Assembly: GCA_002030045.1 (NCBI GenBank)
Contig: LQBI01000032.1
Span: 1 to 64,000 of the forward strand
Direction: 5' to 3'
DNA length: 64,000 nt
Origin: Candidatus Aegiribacteria sp. MLS_C
GTDB taxonomy: Bacteria; Fermentibacterota; Fermentibacteria; Fermentibacterales; JCC-6
This document shows, in pieces, positions 35,747 to 44,441 of this stretch; positions within the stretch are counted from its first letter, which is position 1; every line of letters starts with the position of its first letter. The notes under the pieces are model-generated. The model was not told the DNA's origin. It did no database searches and saw only the letters and a list, made by a program, of their open reading frames with translations. The translations under genes were made by a program, and so were the position numbers.

Positions 35747-36931
35747 TTATCCTGAGCTTGAAAGGAGGGAGGAGGCCAGGTAGGCGTACTGGTCGATGGA
35801 GTTGTAGAGCTGGCAGCTGAACCTCAGGAACCTTCCCTTCGGCGATGGAGTGAACGTAACGGGCACCTCTATTCCCTTCTCCCGTCTCAGCCGCTCCTGA
35901 AGGGGATCGATGCCTTCCGGCGGAGGAAGAGTGGATGGAGGGGCGTAGGGCAGGATCACCGAGCCCATGGAACCCAGCATCTCCAGGGGGCATGACGGTT
36001 CCAGCCCGGTCTCACCGCTTACCAGCAAGGTGGCCTCCACCGCCAGCCGGCGGTTCTCCTCCATCAATCCGGGCCAGCCACCGGGATGAAGACCGGCCAT
36101 GTAGTCGATGGCGAAGGGTATGGTCATCCTGGGAGTGGGATCTACGGTGCCGTTCCAGGAGAACTCCACCTGGAAGGGTGACATGTCCACCTGGAAATCC
36201 GTATGGAAATGGCTCATCACAAGGGGCCTGAACCCCTGCTGGCGGTCGTGCCTGACGCAGAGGATGGCGGCCGTCCTGGGAGAGCACATCCACTTGTGGC
36301 AGTTCCCGGTGTAGTAGGCGGCTCCAAGTACCTCCAGTTCAAGGTGCAACATGCCCGGACCATGTGCGCCGTCCACCAGGAGGTCCACACCGGCCCGGTC
36401 AAGCTCCCGGGCAAGGGCTTCCACCGGGAAGACCATCCCGGTGGGGCTTGATACGTGGTCGACCAGCACCAGCCTGGTCCTCGAGTCCACACTGGACATG
36501 ATGGCGTCCACTACCCTGCCGGGACTCTCCACTGGTACCGCGATGGGTACCACCACCACCTCCGCCCCTCTCCTTCCGGCGAAGAACTCCAGGGCGTTCC
36601 TTGATGCGAAGTACTCCTGTCCGGTGGTCACCAGCCGGTCTCCCGGTCCGAGGTCCAGGTTTGAGAGCACCGTGTTGACCCCGGTTGTGGCATTGGGAAC
36701 CAGTACCACCGAACCCCTGCTGGCCCCGGTGAAATCCTCCAGTCTTTCCAGTATTCCCGGAAGCGCGGGCATGTACCTTCTCAGGATAAAGTCCAGAGGC
36801 TGGCGTTCCATCTCGCCCAGTAGGGATCTCCTGTAGGAACAGACCTCCATCGGTGACGCCCCGAAGGACCCGTGGTTCAGAAAAACGCAGTCCTCTGCAA
36901 GGCCCCATTCGGCCGAGCCCATACCCTTCAC
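35747..36931 (-). CDS. class V aminotransferase (isopenicillin N epimerase-like)
   Basis: PLP enzyme of 394 residues; reaction not known. FLNHGSFGASP at the N-terminus, NATTGVNTVL, DHVSSPTGM and DGAHGPGM are typical of the isopenicillin N epimerase-like branch, and the PLP lysine is in GNCHKWMCSPR. Relatives act as epimerases, desulfurases or EgtE-type lyases. No ergothioneine or beta-lactam genes are nearby. The start is a GTG at 36931; an ATG at 36922 is equally possible. It follows the PEBP gene after 11 bases. Confidence 0.82.
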   Translation of the reverse strand: MKGMGSAEWGLAEDCVFLNHGSFGASPMEVCSYRRSLLGEMERQPLDFILRRYMPALPGILERLEDFTGASRGSVVLVPNATTGVNTVLSNLDLGPGDRLVTTGQEYFASRNALEFFAGRRGAEVVVVPIAVPVESPGRVVDAIMSSVDSRTRLVLVDHVSSPTGMVFPVEALARELDRAGVDLLVDGAHGPGMLHLELEVLGAAYYTGNCHKWMCSPRTAAILCVRHDRQQGFRPLVMSHFHTDFQVDMSPFQVEFSWNGTVDPTPRMTIPFAIDYMAGLHPGGWPGLMEENRRLAVEATLLVSGETGLEPSCPLEMLGSMGSVILPYAPPSTLPPPEGIDPLQERLRREKGIEVPVTFTPSPKGRFLRFSCQLYNSIDQYAYLASSLLSSSG

Positions 36932-36942
36932 CGGCAGGTCTT

Positions 36943-37407
36943 TCAGCGTGGCGTGTACCTTCCCAGCAGCCTTGCGGTATCCAGTACGTGCCCCTCCATG
37001 GAGTCCAGGACGTCCAGGTGAGATACCCCTCCCGGGAGGTCCAGCCTGCAGTCCAGCGCGTAGAGTGAAAAGACCAGCTCCTGGTCAGGCACGTCGTCGG
37101 CGGGTCCGTCCCAGCCTATCCCCCCAAAGGTGTTCACCCCCTGGAGGGTCCCGTCGTGTGACACACTGCCCCTGGGCTGCCTGCCGTAGATGGTCTTGGA
37201 CCTGGGAGGTATGTTGTACAAGACCCAGTGGCAGTACTCCTGGCCTGTGCCGCTGTCGGTACACGTCACTATGAGGGCAAGGGATACCGTCCCGCGAGGT
37301 GGGTCCGTCCAGCCGATGGGAGGTGACGAGTCCCCCCCGGTCCTGGAGTACCACGGAGGTATGTATTCCCCGTCCTTGAAGGCGCTGCTCACAATCCTGA
37401 AACCCAT
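36943..37407 (-). CDS. YbhB/YbcL-type PEBP family protein
   Basis: Phosphatidylethanolamine-binding-protein-like protein of 154 residues; physiological role in bacteria unclear. The motifs SPPIGWTDPPRGTVSLALI and CHWVLYNIPP are the conserved ligand-pocket segments. There is no signal peptide, so it should be cytoplasmic. GGAGGAGG precedes the ATG directly. Confidence 0.88.
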   Translation of the reverse strand: MGFRIVSSAFKDGEYIPPWYSRTGGDSSPPIGWTDPPRGTVSLALIVTCTDSGTGQEYCHWVLYNIPPRSKTIYGRQPRGSVSHDGTLQGVNTFGGIGWDGPADDVPDQELVFSLYALDCRLDLPGGVSHLDVLDSMEGHVLDTARLLGRYTPR

Positions 37408-37480
37408 TCCTCCTCCGTACGATCAGGGTTGCATTTCGTATTATTCCCTGCCGAGGGTGAAGGTGCAAGTGCGAGGGAAG

Positions 37481-38389
37481 TCACTCGGTATCGCCTCCAT
37501 GTGGACCGTAGGGTTCCAGCCTGACCATTGCGTCCACGATCCCGGGACCGGACCTGCGGAGTTCGGACTCCACCTTCCTCACTATTCCGAAGGCTTTCTC
37601 CAGCGGCATGTTCCCGTCGACCACTATGTGCATGTCGGTCTGGATGTTCTCCCCCTGGTACCTGGTCCTCAGGTCGTGCACGTCTATAACGCCCTCCACA
37701 GACATGGCTATCCTGGTGATCTCCTCCACTATCTCCAGAGGGGCGCCGGTGTCGGAAAGCTTCCAAAGGGCGGGCCTCAGTATCCCATAACCCATCCTGA
37801 GGACGAACAGGGAGACGAACACGCCCCCGATCCCGTCCAGGAGTATCAGTGAGTCGTCCAGCCGTGCCGCGAGGACGACTATCGCAACCGGAATGGAACT
37901 GTACACGTCCGACCTCTGGTGAACGGCATTGGCGGCAAGTGCGGCGCTCCTGAGCCTCCTGGCCACCGACAGGGTCCACCGGGACAGGAAGCCCTTTATC
38001 AGTATGGCGGCGATCGCGATCCCGAAGGCGACCCAGCCCGGCGGAGCCTCGGGAGGGTCGACGATGGCATCGAAGGACTCCCAGGCTATGTAAAGACCCG
38101 TGATGATCACGAAGAAACCAATGAACCCCGATATGATGGTCTCGATCCTGGCGTGACCGTGGGGGTGGCTGTCATCCCTGGGCCTTGTCCAGAAACGGGC
38201 ACCGATGAGGATCGCAACGTCGGTGACGCTGTCGGACAGGCTGTGGATCCCGTCTGCCGAAAGAGCATGGCTGCGGGCCAGCAATCCTCCTACGATCTTC
38301 GAGATGGACAGCAGCAGGTTGCTCACCAGGGCCACAGCGGTCACCCTCGTGGTCCTTGCCAGCAGTGTCTCATCCCCTTTCACGTTCAT
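37481..38389 (-). CDS. cation diffusion facilitator (CDF) transporter
   Basis: Membrane antiporter for divalent metals such as Zn, Fe, Mn or Co. The protein has 302 residues, with six membrane segments and a C-terminal cytoplasmic domain. The metal site is visible as SADGIHSLSDSVTD in helix 2 and HQRSDVYSS in helix 5; HPHGHARIET follows helix 2. The first site position before SADGIH is His-Ala-Leu-Ser, and the DHHD pattern (Asp-His/His-Asp) points to Zn-like ions, though Fe or Mn cannot be excluded. The ATG at 38389 follows GGAAGG and overlaps the M20 gene by 20 bases. Confidence 0.92.
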   Translation of the reverse strand: MNVKGDETLLARTTRVTAVALVSNLLLSISKIVGGLLARSHALSADGIHSLSDSVTDVAILIGARFWTRPRDDSHPHGHARIETIISGFIGFFVIITGLYIAWESFDAIVDPPEAPPGWVAFGIAIAAILIKGFLSRWTLSVARRLRSAALAANAVHQRSDVYSSIPVAIVVLAARLDDSLILLDGIGGVFVSLFVLRMGYGILRPALWKLSDTGAPLEIVEEITRIAMSVEGVIDVHDLRTRYQGENIQTDMHIVVDGNMPLEKAFGIVRKVESELRRSGPGIVDAMVRLEPYGPHGGDTE

Positions 38390-39698
38390 CGAGACATACC
38401 TTCCTGATGTAGGAACCGTAGAACTCCACTGAGGTACCATAGTCCTCCAGCGATACCGATTCCCCCGCGGAATGGAGAACGGAGAGACCGCGGGGACCGA
38501 GATGAACGGGCTGGAACCTGTAAACATTGTCAGTTATTCTGCTGTAGTGCCTCGAGTCGGTGGCCGCGGGGAATATGCCTGGAAGGACCGGGAGTCCGGG
38601 CAGGACCTCGTCAAGTGCGTCCACGATGGCCCTGTACTCCGGGGAATCGCAGGACGAAACGGCGGAAGGCTCGTGGATCTGGCGCGTGTCCTCGTACTCC
38701 ACCTCTACTCCGAGGTCCTCCACCAGAGCCCGCACATGGGCTACTATCACGTCCGAGCCGTTTCCCGGCACCGCCCTGAAATTGACCAGTGCCCAGGGAC
38801 GGGACGGCATGATGTTCTCCTTGGTGCTCCCCCCCATCATCGTTATCGCGGTGGTGGTCCTCACAAGGGCGTTCCCGGAGGGATGACGCTGCAGCATTCC
38901 GATCATGCCATCCTGGTCTTCGTTCCGATGCCTCATCATTTCCGCCGTGCCCTCGAGAAGCATCCTGACCGGTCCGCAGAGCAACGGCTCCATCTGATGG
39001 TCCTCCAGCCGGGCAAGAGCACGGCAGAGGTTGCCGCAGGCCGTTTCGGTCCCGGGCACCGAGGCATGACCCTGCTCTCCCGCGGCGATGAGCCTGAGGG
39101 TAAGATAGCCCTTCTCGGCGAGTCCCACGACGGCGACTTCCCGATCCAGCCAGGGGTAATCGTATATGTAGCCTCCCTCGTCGAGCACCGAACTAAGCCG
39201 TACTCCCCTCTCCTCGAGCAGGGATGTTATTCTCCGGGCTCCAAGGTCGCCTCCCACCTCCTCGTCGTGACCGAAGGAAAGGTAAAGGGTCCTCTCGGGT
39301 GAGAAGCCCATCTCCAGGAGTTGCTCGAGTGCCTGGAGCATGGCCGAGACACCTATCTTGTAGTCCACCGCCCCTCTTCCCCAGACCCGTCCCTCTGAAA
39401 CGGTACCGGAGAAAGGAGGAAAGGGCCATCCTTCGCCGTCCTCCGCCGGGACCACGTCCAGATGTGCGGTCATCATCACAGGAGCGAGCACCGGATCCCT
39501 TCCCTCGAGAGTGAACAGCAGGCTGGCGCCTCCCACCGTCTCCAGCCTGCACTTGGCATGGACCCGCGGGAAAAGCTCCCTGAGCAGGCGTCCGGTGGCC
39601 AGGAAGGGTTCCATGTCCGTACCTTCGCCAGGCTGGCGGGAAACGGTAGGCAGCTGCAGGATCCTGCAGAAACTGCTGACCTGAAGGGAGTCTTCCAT
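38370..39698 (-). CDS. M20 family metallopeptidase (carboxypeptidase S-like)
   Basis: Predicted dizinc peptidase or deacylase of 442 residues without a signal peptide. Metal ligands are in TAHLDVVP (His), WGRGAVDYK (Asp), GHDEEVGGDLG (Glu-Glu) and AATDSRHY (Asp). The layout matches the carboxypeptidase S / PM20D1 branch rather than PepT or ArgE. GGAGGG lies eight bases upstream. It is divergent from the gene at 39833. Confidence 0.88.
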   Translation of the reverse strand: MEDSLQVSSFCRILQLPTVSRQPGEGTDMEPFLATGRLLRELFPRVHAKCRLETVGGASLLFTLEGRDPVLAPVMMTAHLDVVPAEDGEGWPFPPFSGTVSEGRVWGRGAVDYKIGVSAMLQALEQLLEMGFSPERTLYLSFGHDEEVGGDLGARRITSLLEERGVRLSSVLDEGGYIYDYPWLDREVAVVGLAEKGYLTLRLIAAGEQGHASVPGTETACGNLCRALARLEDHQMEPLLCGPVRMLLEGTAEMMRHRNEDQDGMIGMLQRHPSGNALVRTTTAITMMGGSTKENIMPSRPWALVNFRAVPGNGSDVIVAHVRALVEDLGVEVEYEDTRQIHEPSAVSSCDSPEYRAIVDALDEVLPGLPVLPGIFPAATDSRHYSRITDNVYRFQPVHLGPRGLSVLHSAGESVSLEDYGTSVEFYGSYIRKVCLDERERG

Positions 39699-39832
39699 AC
39701 TGCAACCCTCCGTCAGGGAGATTGACCGCCGCCGCAGGCAGCGGGAATATTAAAAAGGGTCAGGGCGGTTCGGCAGTCCCGACCAGCCTGTGCACTGTGT
39801 GAATAATACAAAACGGAGGGGAACGGAGGAAC

Positions 39833-41674
39833 ATGCTGACGATATTCCTGGCAGTCGCGCTGGTATCGGGCCCGGGACCGACCGCTGGACCCGAACTTCA
39901 CCATATGCCCTCCCTTCATATGCTGGAACACCTGGAACACGGCGGGATTTCGGACCTGAGGGTATCGGGCATTGACGGTGGCAGGTCCCCGAACCGTACT
40001 GTCTACGGGTTCCTTCCCTACTGGGGGAGCGACACCTGGCTGAGGTACGATCTCATCACCATACTGGCATGCTTCTGCGTGGACATGAACGGGTCCGGAC
40101 AGATATCGGCCTGGAACGGGTTCCCGGGAGTATTCGACGACGCAATCGACGGAGTGACAAGCGCCGGCGGCCTGGCGGTGGTCACCGTGGTCAATTTCTC
40201 CTCCTCCTCCATACACTCTATACTGACAACCGGCAGGGATACCGCGATACAGACCATCGTTGACCTGGTTGACCAGTACCCAGTCAGCGGGGTCTCCATA
40301 GATTTCGAGAACGTCAGCGGTTCCGACAGGGATACCCTGACCGCCTTCATGGAAGACCTGAGGTACCAGCTGGACCTGAACGTCCCCGGGAGCCACCTCT
40401 CCATATGCACGCCGGCGGTCGACTGGAGCGGGGCCTTCGATTACGACGCACTGGCCGATGCGGTTGACGCCATGTTCATGATGTGCTACCCGTTCCACGG
40501 TTCGTGGTCGACCATCGCCGGACCCTGCTGCCCCCTCACCGGCTGGGGTTCCACACCGGAATCCTCGACCAACATGGTCTGGTGTCTCGGGGACTACGCA
40601 CGGTACGCTCCCCAGGCACATGACAGGGTCGTGGTCGGTCTTCCCTACTACGGGCATGAATGGGAGACCGCCGGAAGCTCGACCCACTCCCAGGTCACCG
40701 GAGACTGCATCACCCTCGTCTACACCACTCTGGCGGACAGGGCGTCGGCCTACGGACGTCTGTGGGATTCGGAATCACTGACACCGTGGTACGCCTACGA
40801 GAGCGGCGGCTGGAACCAGGGCTGGTACGACGACGAGGAGAGCCTCGGTCTGAAGTACGACCTGATAAGGTCCTCGGACCTCCAGGGAGCCGGAATATGG
40901 GCACTGGGCTACGACGGTTCCAGGGAGGAGCTGTGGGACTGCCTTGAGGAATCCTTCTGCGGCGGCGCCTGGTGCGACAGCGTTACCGACAACCTGGAGA
41001 GCAGGTTCACCGCCCACGGTCCCGCCGAGTACTGGAGGAACCATACCGGTGAAGGCCAGTTCTACGGTCACTTCTACACCTACAGCATCTCCACGGGCCC
41101 CGACGTGAACTGGGCTGAATGGACCTTCCAGCTTCCGGACAGCTCGGGATGGTGGATGCTGGAGGCATACATACCCGTTGATGCGGAGGCGACGGTCAGC
41201 TACAGGGTCCATGGCTCCGGAACCGTTGATACGGTGACGGTCGACCAGTCCCAGCACCAGGGACAGTGGGTCCTCCTGGGAGGCCCCTGGAACTCCCAGC
41301 AGGGGCTCAGCGTCGTACTGGGAGACAATACGGGAAGCACAGGCGACAGGATCGCAGCGGACGCCGTAAGGTTCTTCCCGCCGACGGGAACGAGCCCGGG
41401 AGGAACCGCAGCGGTGAAGAATGGACTGGGACTCCTGTCACAGAACCCCGGTCGATACTTCACTCTCGAGCTGCCGGCATCAAGCGTTGAAGGGGAGCTG
41501 CGTATTCTGGACATTGCCGGAAGGACGGTGTTCGCTTCTCGAAGGGAACCCTCGGAGGAGGCCGGTCTGGCAGTCTGGCCCTCCAACGGGGAAGTCCCTC
41601 CGGGTATCTACTTCGCCGTATACCGAACCGGCTCCAATACCGAATCCAGGAGACTGGTACTGCTGGGTCCCTGA
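39833..41674 (+). CDS. secreted GH18-like glycosidase with golvesin-like and sorting domains
   Basis: Exported protein of 613 residues. A signal peptide covers 1-18. Residues 55-390 are a family 18 (chitinase-type) barrel: the strand motif is GVSIDFENV with the catalytic Glu at about 159, but the usual first Asp of DGxDxDxE is Ser. MMCYPFHGSW and GLPYYGHEWE fit later strands. Residues about 400-520 resemble the golvesin C-terminal-like domain. The end (from about 535, with LRILDIAGRTVF and RRLVLLGP) is a FlgD/T9SS-like sorting domain. It may act on peptidoglycan or another amino-sugar polymer. GGAGG precedes the ATG. Confidence 0.85.
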   Translation: MLTIFLAVALVSGPGPTAGPELHHMPSLHMLEHLEHGGISDLRVSGIDGGRSPNRTVYGFLPYWGSDTWLRYDLITILACFCVDMNGSGQISAWNGFPGVFDDAIDGVTSAGGLAVVTVVNFSSSSIHSILTTGRDTAIQTIVDLVDQYPVSGVSIDFENVSGSDRDTLTAFMEDLRYQLDLNVPGSHLSICTPAVDWSGAFDYDALADAVDAMFMMCYPFHGSWSTIAGPCCPLTGWGSTPESSTNMVWCLGDYARYAPQAHDRVVVGLPYYGHEWETAGSSTHSQVTGDCITLVYTTLADRASAYGRLWDSESLTPWYAYESGGWNQGWYDDEESLGLKYDLIRSSDLQGAGIWALGYDGSREELWDCLEESFCGGAWCDSVTDNLESRFTAHGPAEYWRNHTGEGQFYGHFYTYSISTGPDVNWAEWTFQLPDSSGWWMLEAYIPVDAEATVSYRVHGSGTVDTVTVDQSQHQGQWVLLGGPWNSQQGLSVVLGDNTGSTGDRIAADAVRFFPPTGTSPGGTAAVKNGLGLLSQNPGRYFTLELPASSVEGELRILDIAGRTVFASRREPSEEAGLAVWPSNGEVPPGIYFAVYRTGSNTESRRLVLLGP

Positions 41675-41675
41675 A

Positions 41676-42620
41676 TCAGTCGGTGATCGCGAAGACGCTC
41701 AGGGAAAAGGCCTCGTAGCCCAGGCTGTCCACCGTGACCGGGACGAGACGCCGCATTATGTCCACCGCGTCTCCCAGGCTGTAGGCGTTGTAGTCGAACA
41801 GCGCCGCCACCTGGACCCTGCGTCCCTGCCTTCCCTCCCTCTCGATCCTCTCGGATACCGTGCCGATCAGGCCAGTAAGCTGGTCGTCGGTGAACCGGTC
41901 CGTGGTGATCGCCCTGTCTACCTGTATGTCGTACTCCTCCACGCTGCCCCTCATCATCTCGGGAGTGAAGTACAGCTTGACCAGCAGGGGTCCCGGAAGG
42001 GAGTCGGCGCCTGACTGCTCCAGCCTTACGAGAGGTGCGGAGATGAAACTGCTCTCGGTGGTGTCGGTCCATGCACAGATGCGGTCGATGTCCAGCACGT
42101 TGAACTCCCGCTGGCTTATCTTCTGCAGGATGAAGGTCGCCGAGGGTCTCAGCGGAGTACTCCACTTCCCGAGGAAGGAGACAGTGGAGCCCTCCGGAAT
42201 GGCCGACATGTCGACATTGGCCCTGGGAAGGGCAACCGTGGCGCTGTCATCCATCACGTAGACGATGTCCGAACCGATACGGAGCGCCAGGCTGTCAACC
42301 GGTGTCTCGGGTACGAGTTCCTCGAAACCCTCCCTCTCCGGGAGTTCCGGTGTATACTCGGACCTCTCGAAGGAATGGGTGATGACGAAGGCGGCGGCCA
42401 GCCCGAGAAGCGCTATGGTGGCCCCTATTACAGGGGCATGGCCTATGGGTGGAGGTGTCCTGTACTCCGTGCGCTCTCTTGAGGTGGATTCAAGCCTGTC
42501 CTTCAGCGCGCTGCGTTTATCGCTGGCGGCAAGGTTCTGCGTGGAAAGCTCGAACCCGCAGTTCTCGCACCTGCCTTTATCCCTGCCCTTGTTGTCGTAC
42601 CCGCAGCATCTACAGAACAT
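41676..42620 (-). CDS. zinc-ribbon membrane protein of unknown function
   Basis: Protein of 314 residues. An N-terminal zinc ribbon (CRCCGYDNKG and CENCGFEL, four to five Cys within residues 3-21) is followed by a linker, one membrane segment at about 61-80 and a soluble, probably extracytoplasmic domain. No family was recognised for the C-terminal part. GGAGG lies eight bases upstream. Its stop is two bases from the stop of the convergent GH18-like gene, with no terminator between them. Confidence 0.7.
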   Translation of the reverse strand: MFCRCCGYDNKGRDKGRCENCGFELSTQNLAASDKRSALKDRLESTSRERTEYRTPPPIGHAPVIGATIALLGLAAAFVITHSFERSEYTPELPEREGFEELVPETPVDSLALRIGSDIVYVMDDSATVALPRANVDMSAIPEGSTVSFLGKWSTPLRPSATFILQKISQREFNVLDIDRICAWTDTTESSFISAPLVRLEQSGADSLPGPLLVKLYFTPEMMRGSVEEYDIQVDRAITTDRFTDDQLTGLIGTVSERIEREGRQGRRVQVAALFDYNAYSLGDAVDIMRRLVPVTVDSLGYEAFSLSVFAITD

Positions 42621-42671
42621 TCAAGTACCTCCGAAGGGCCCGGGAGCTGATGAGACCCATTATGCACCGTC

Positions 42672-44339
42672 CTATGGCACATCCTGCGATGGCGGTGCCG
42701 CATGGATGTAGCTTTCGACGAAGTCCCTGTCGATTTCAATATGATATACAGAAGACAGGCTGTCTACAAGCCCCGACACCACTTCCTCCTCCTTGTCCGC
42801 CCGAAGCATCGAGGCTATCTCATCATAGGACTCCTCGAAGGTGGCGGGTCTGGGAGGCTGTATGTCCACGGGCTGGAAGACCAGGACCCTGTCCACTGCT
42901 ATGGAGCAGATCACGGTCTCGTTCAGTTCGGCATCGAAGAGCATGTCGCTGTAGGGCCGCGGGATCTCGGAGGCATACATGCCTCTGGTGAGGCTGGACT
43001 CCCCTGGTGCCAGAAGGCTCTCGACCAGTGTGAGATCGTCGGTTAGGCGGAAGGGGTTCCCACCTTCCTCGAGGGTGGACGCCAGCAGGTCCAGCTGGTC
43101 TTCCCCGGCTGCCGATATGACCCTGAAGACCCTGGTCTCGGGGACCACCAGGGAATCCCTGTGCTCCTCGTATACCTCCATCATCTCATTATCGCCCGGT
43201 GTCAGCCGCGGCTGTATCACCTCCGCGTAGTAGATGTCCAGCAGATGATCACTGAGCCGGTCGTCGAGGTAATCGGTGACCTCGGGAAGCGTGTCCATAC
43301 CCGCTTCAAGGGCCCTGGCCCCCATTATGTCGTAAACGCCCAGCAGACGGCAGTATCCCTTCACCCATGACGGGTCCGAAGGGTTCGTTCCCTCGACCGG
43401 CGGCAGTCTGCTTATGTTCTCAGCCAGCTGGTAGACGGTCCTGCCACCGCCTTCGTAGGAATAGACAGACGTCTCCTCCTCCTCGGGAGTGAACGGATCG
43501 TACTCCATGCTTCCCGGAATGAAATGCGAGGCTACCAGTTCGACCGCCGGTTCGTCTATCTCCAGCCGATATTCCTGTCTCAGGCTGTCCAGGAGGACGT
43601 CCTTGTACGCCATCCTCAGCCGTCCGGCGATTCTGGCCTCGATGTAGTCCCTTACCTCGGGCAATGGCGGTACCGAGTCCTGATAGATGCTGTCCAGCCT
43701 GAGGAATCTCCATGTGTCGGCCAGTGCGAACACTCGTGAGACATCCCCCGGTTCCATTCCTTCCAGCATTCGAGTGTCATCAGCTCTGACCTCCATGCTG
43801 TCCACCGGTCCGACCCTTCCCTGGCGGGCCCTTTCCATCGGGTTGATGGAGTGCTCCTCCGCCAGGAGGTTCATGTCCTCTCCCTCCAGGACCAGCTGTC
43901 TGAGGCTGTCCGCCGAATCCCTCTCCCAGACGGATACGGCGGAGTATATCAGCATCGTGCCCAGCTTCGAGTAATGCTCCTCCACGGAATCAGGAGGGAT
44001 CACGACCTTCTGCGCGAGGATATGTTCCAGCCAGAGCGTCTGCAGCTTCTCCCTCTCCCTCTCGTAGGCGTAGAGCTGGAATTCCCTGGTCTCGTCCAGA
44101 CCCCTGCTGTGAGCATCCGCCAGTATCAGGTACCTGTTCACCAGGTTTCGGACCGCATTCTCCACAGATGCCGAGTCACCACTTTCCGACTCGAGCACGG
44201 GAGCCAGCCTCCTGGCGGAGAGTGTGCGCCCCTCCACCTCCAGGACCGTGCTGTCCGCGGGGGATGCCACGGGGGATGGACCTTCCCCGCAACCGATCAT
44301 CGCCAGGAACACTATCGCTATGAAGAAACTGCGCAGCAT
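42672..44339 (-). CDS. SurA/PpiC-like lipoprotein (peptidyl-prolyl isomerase family)
   Basis: Probable periplasmic lipoprotein of 555 residues. The signal ends in the lipobox AMIGC (Cys 17). The first part has the SurA N-terminal pattern (VEGRTLSARRLAPVLE, NRYLILADAHSRGLDE), and two segments resemble degenerate parvulin domains, around residues 125-220 (HSINPMERARQGRVGPV) and 385-500. The isomerase active-site residues are not obvious, so a chaperone role is as likely as catalysis. GGAGG precedes the ATG. Confidence 0.75.
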   Translation of the reverse strand: MLRSFFIAIVFLAMIGCGEGPSPVASPADSTVLEVEGRTLSARRLAPVLESESGDSASVENAVRNLVNRYLILADAHSRGLDETREFQLYAYEREREKLQTLWLEHILAQKVVIPPDSVEEHYSKLGTMLIYSAVSVWERDSADSLRQLVLEGEDMNLLAEEHSINPMERARQGRVGPVDSMEVRADDTRMLEGMEPGDVSRVFALADTWRFLRLDSIYQDSVPPLPEVRDYIEARIAGRLRMAYKDVLLDSLRQEYRLEIDEPAVELVASHFIPGSMEYDPFTPEEEETSVYSYEGGGRTVYQLAENISRLPPVEGTNPSDPSWVKGYCRLLGVYDIMGARALEAGMDTLPEVTDYLDDRLSDHLLDIYYAEVIQPRLTPGDNEMMEVYEEHRDSLVVPETRVFRVISAAGEDQLDLLASTLEEGGNPFRLTDDLTLVESLLAPGESSLTRGMYASEIPRPYSDMLFDAELNETVICSIAVDRVLVFQPVDIQPPRPATFEESYDEIASMLRADKEEEVVSGLVDSLSSVYHIEIDRDFVESYIHAAPPSQDVP

Positions 44340-44363
44340 GGGGACCTCCGAATGCGTTTCATC

Positions 44364-44391
44364 TTTTCATTCTGATGAACCCGACTATATT
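44364..44391 (+). promoter_or_regulatory. candidate promoter for dacB
   Basis: TTTTCA (44364-44369), 16-base spacer and TATATT (44386-44391, five of six) on the plus strand, about 50 bases before the start codon. Confidence 0.45.
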
Positions 44392-44402
44392 TCGAATTAT
44401 CA

Positions 44403-44430
44403 AATGTACTGTCGAATTCCTCCAAGTCAA
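44403..44430 (-). promoter_or_regulatory. candidate promoter for the SurA-like lipoprotein gene
   Basis: TTGACT (44425-44430), 16-base spacer and TACATT (44403-44408) on the minus strand. It lies just downstream of the divergent dacB promoter candidate, in a 102-base gap that must serve both genes. Confidence 0.4.
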
Positions 44431-44441
44431 CCGGAGGTGGA

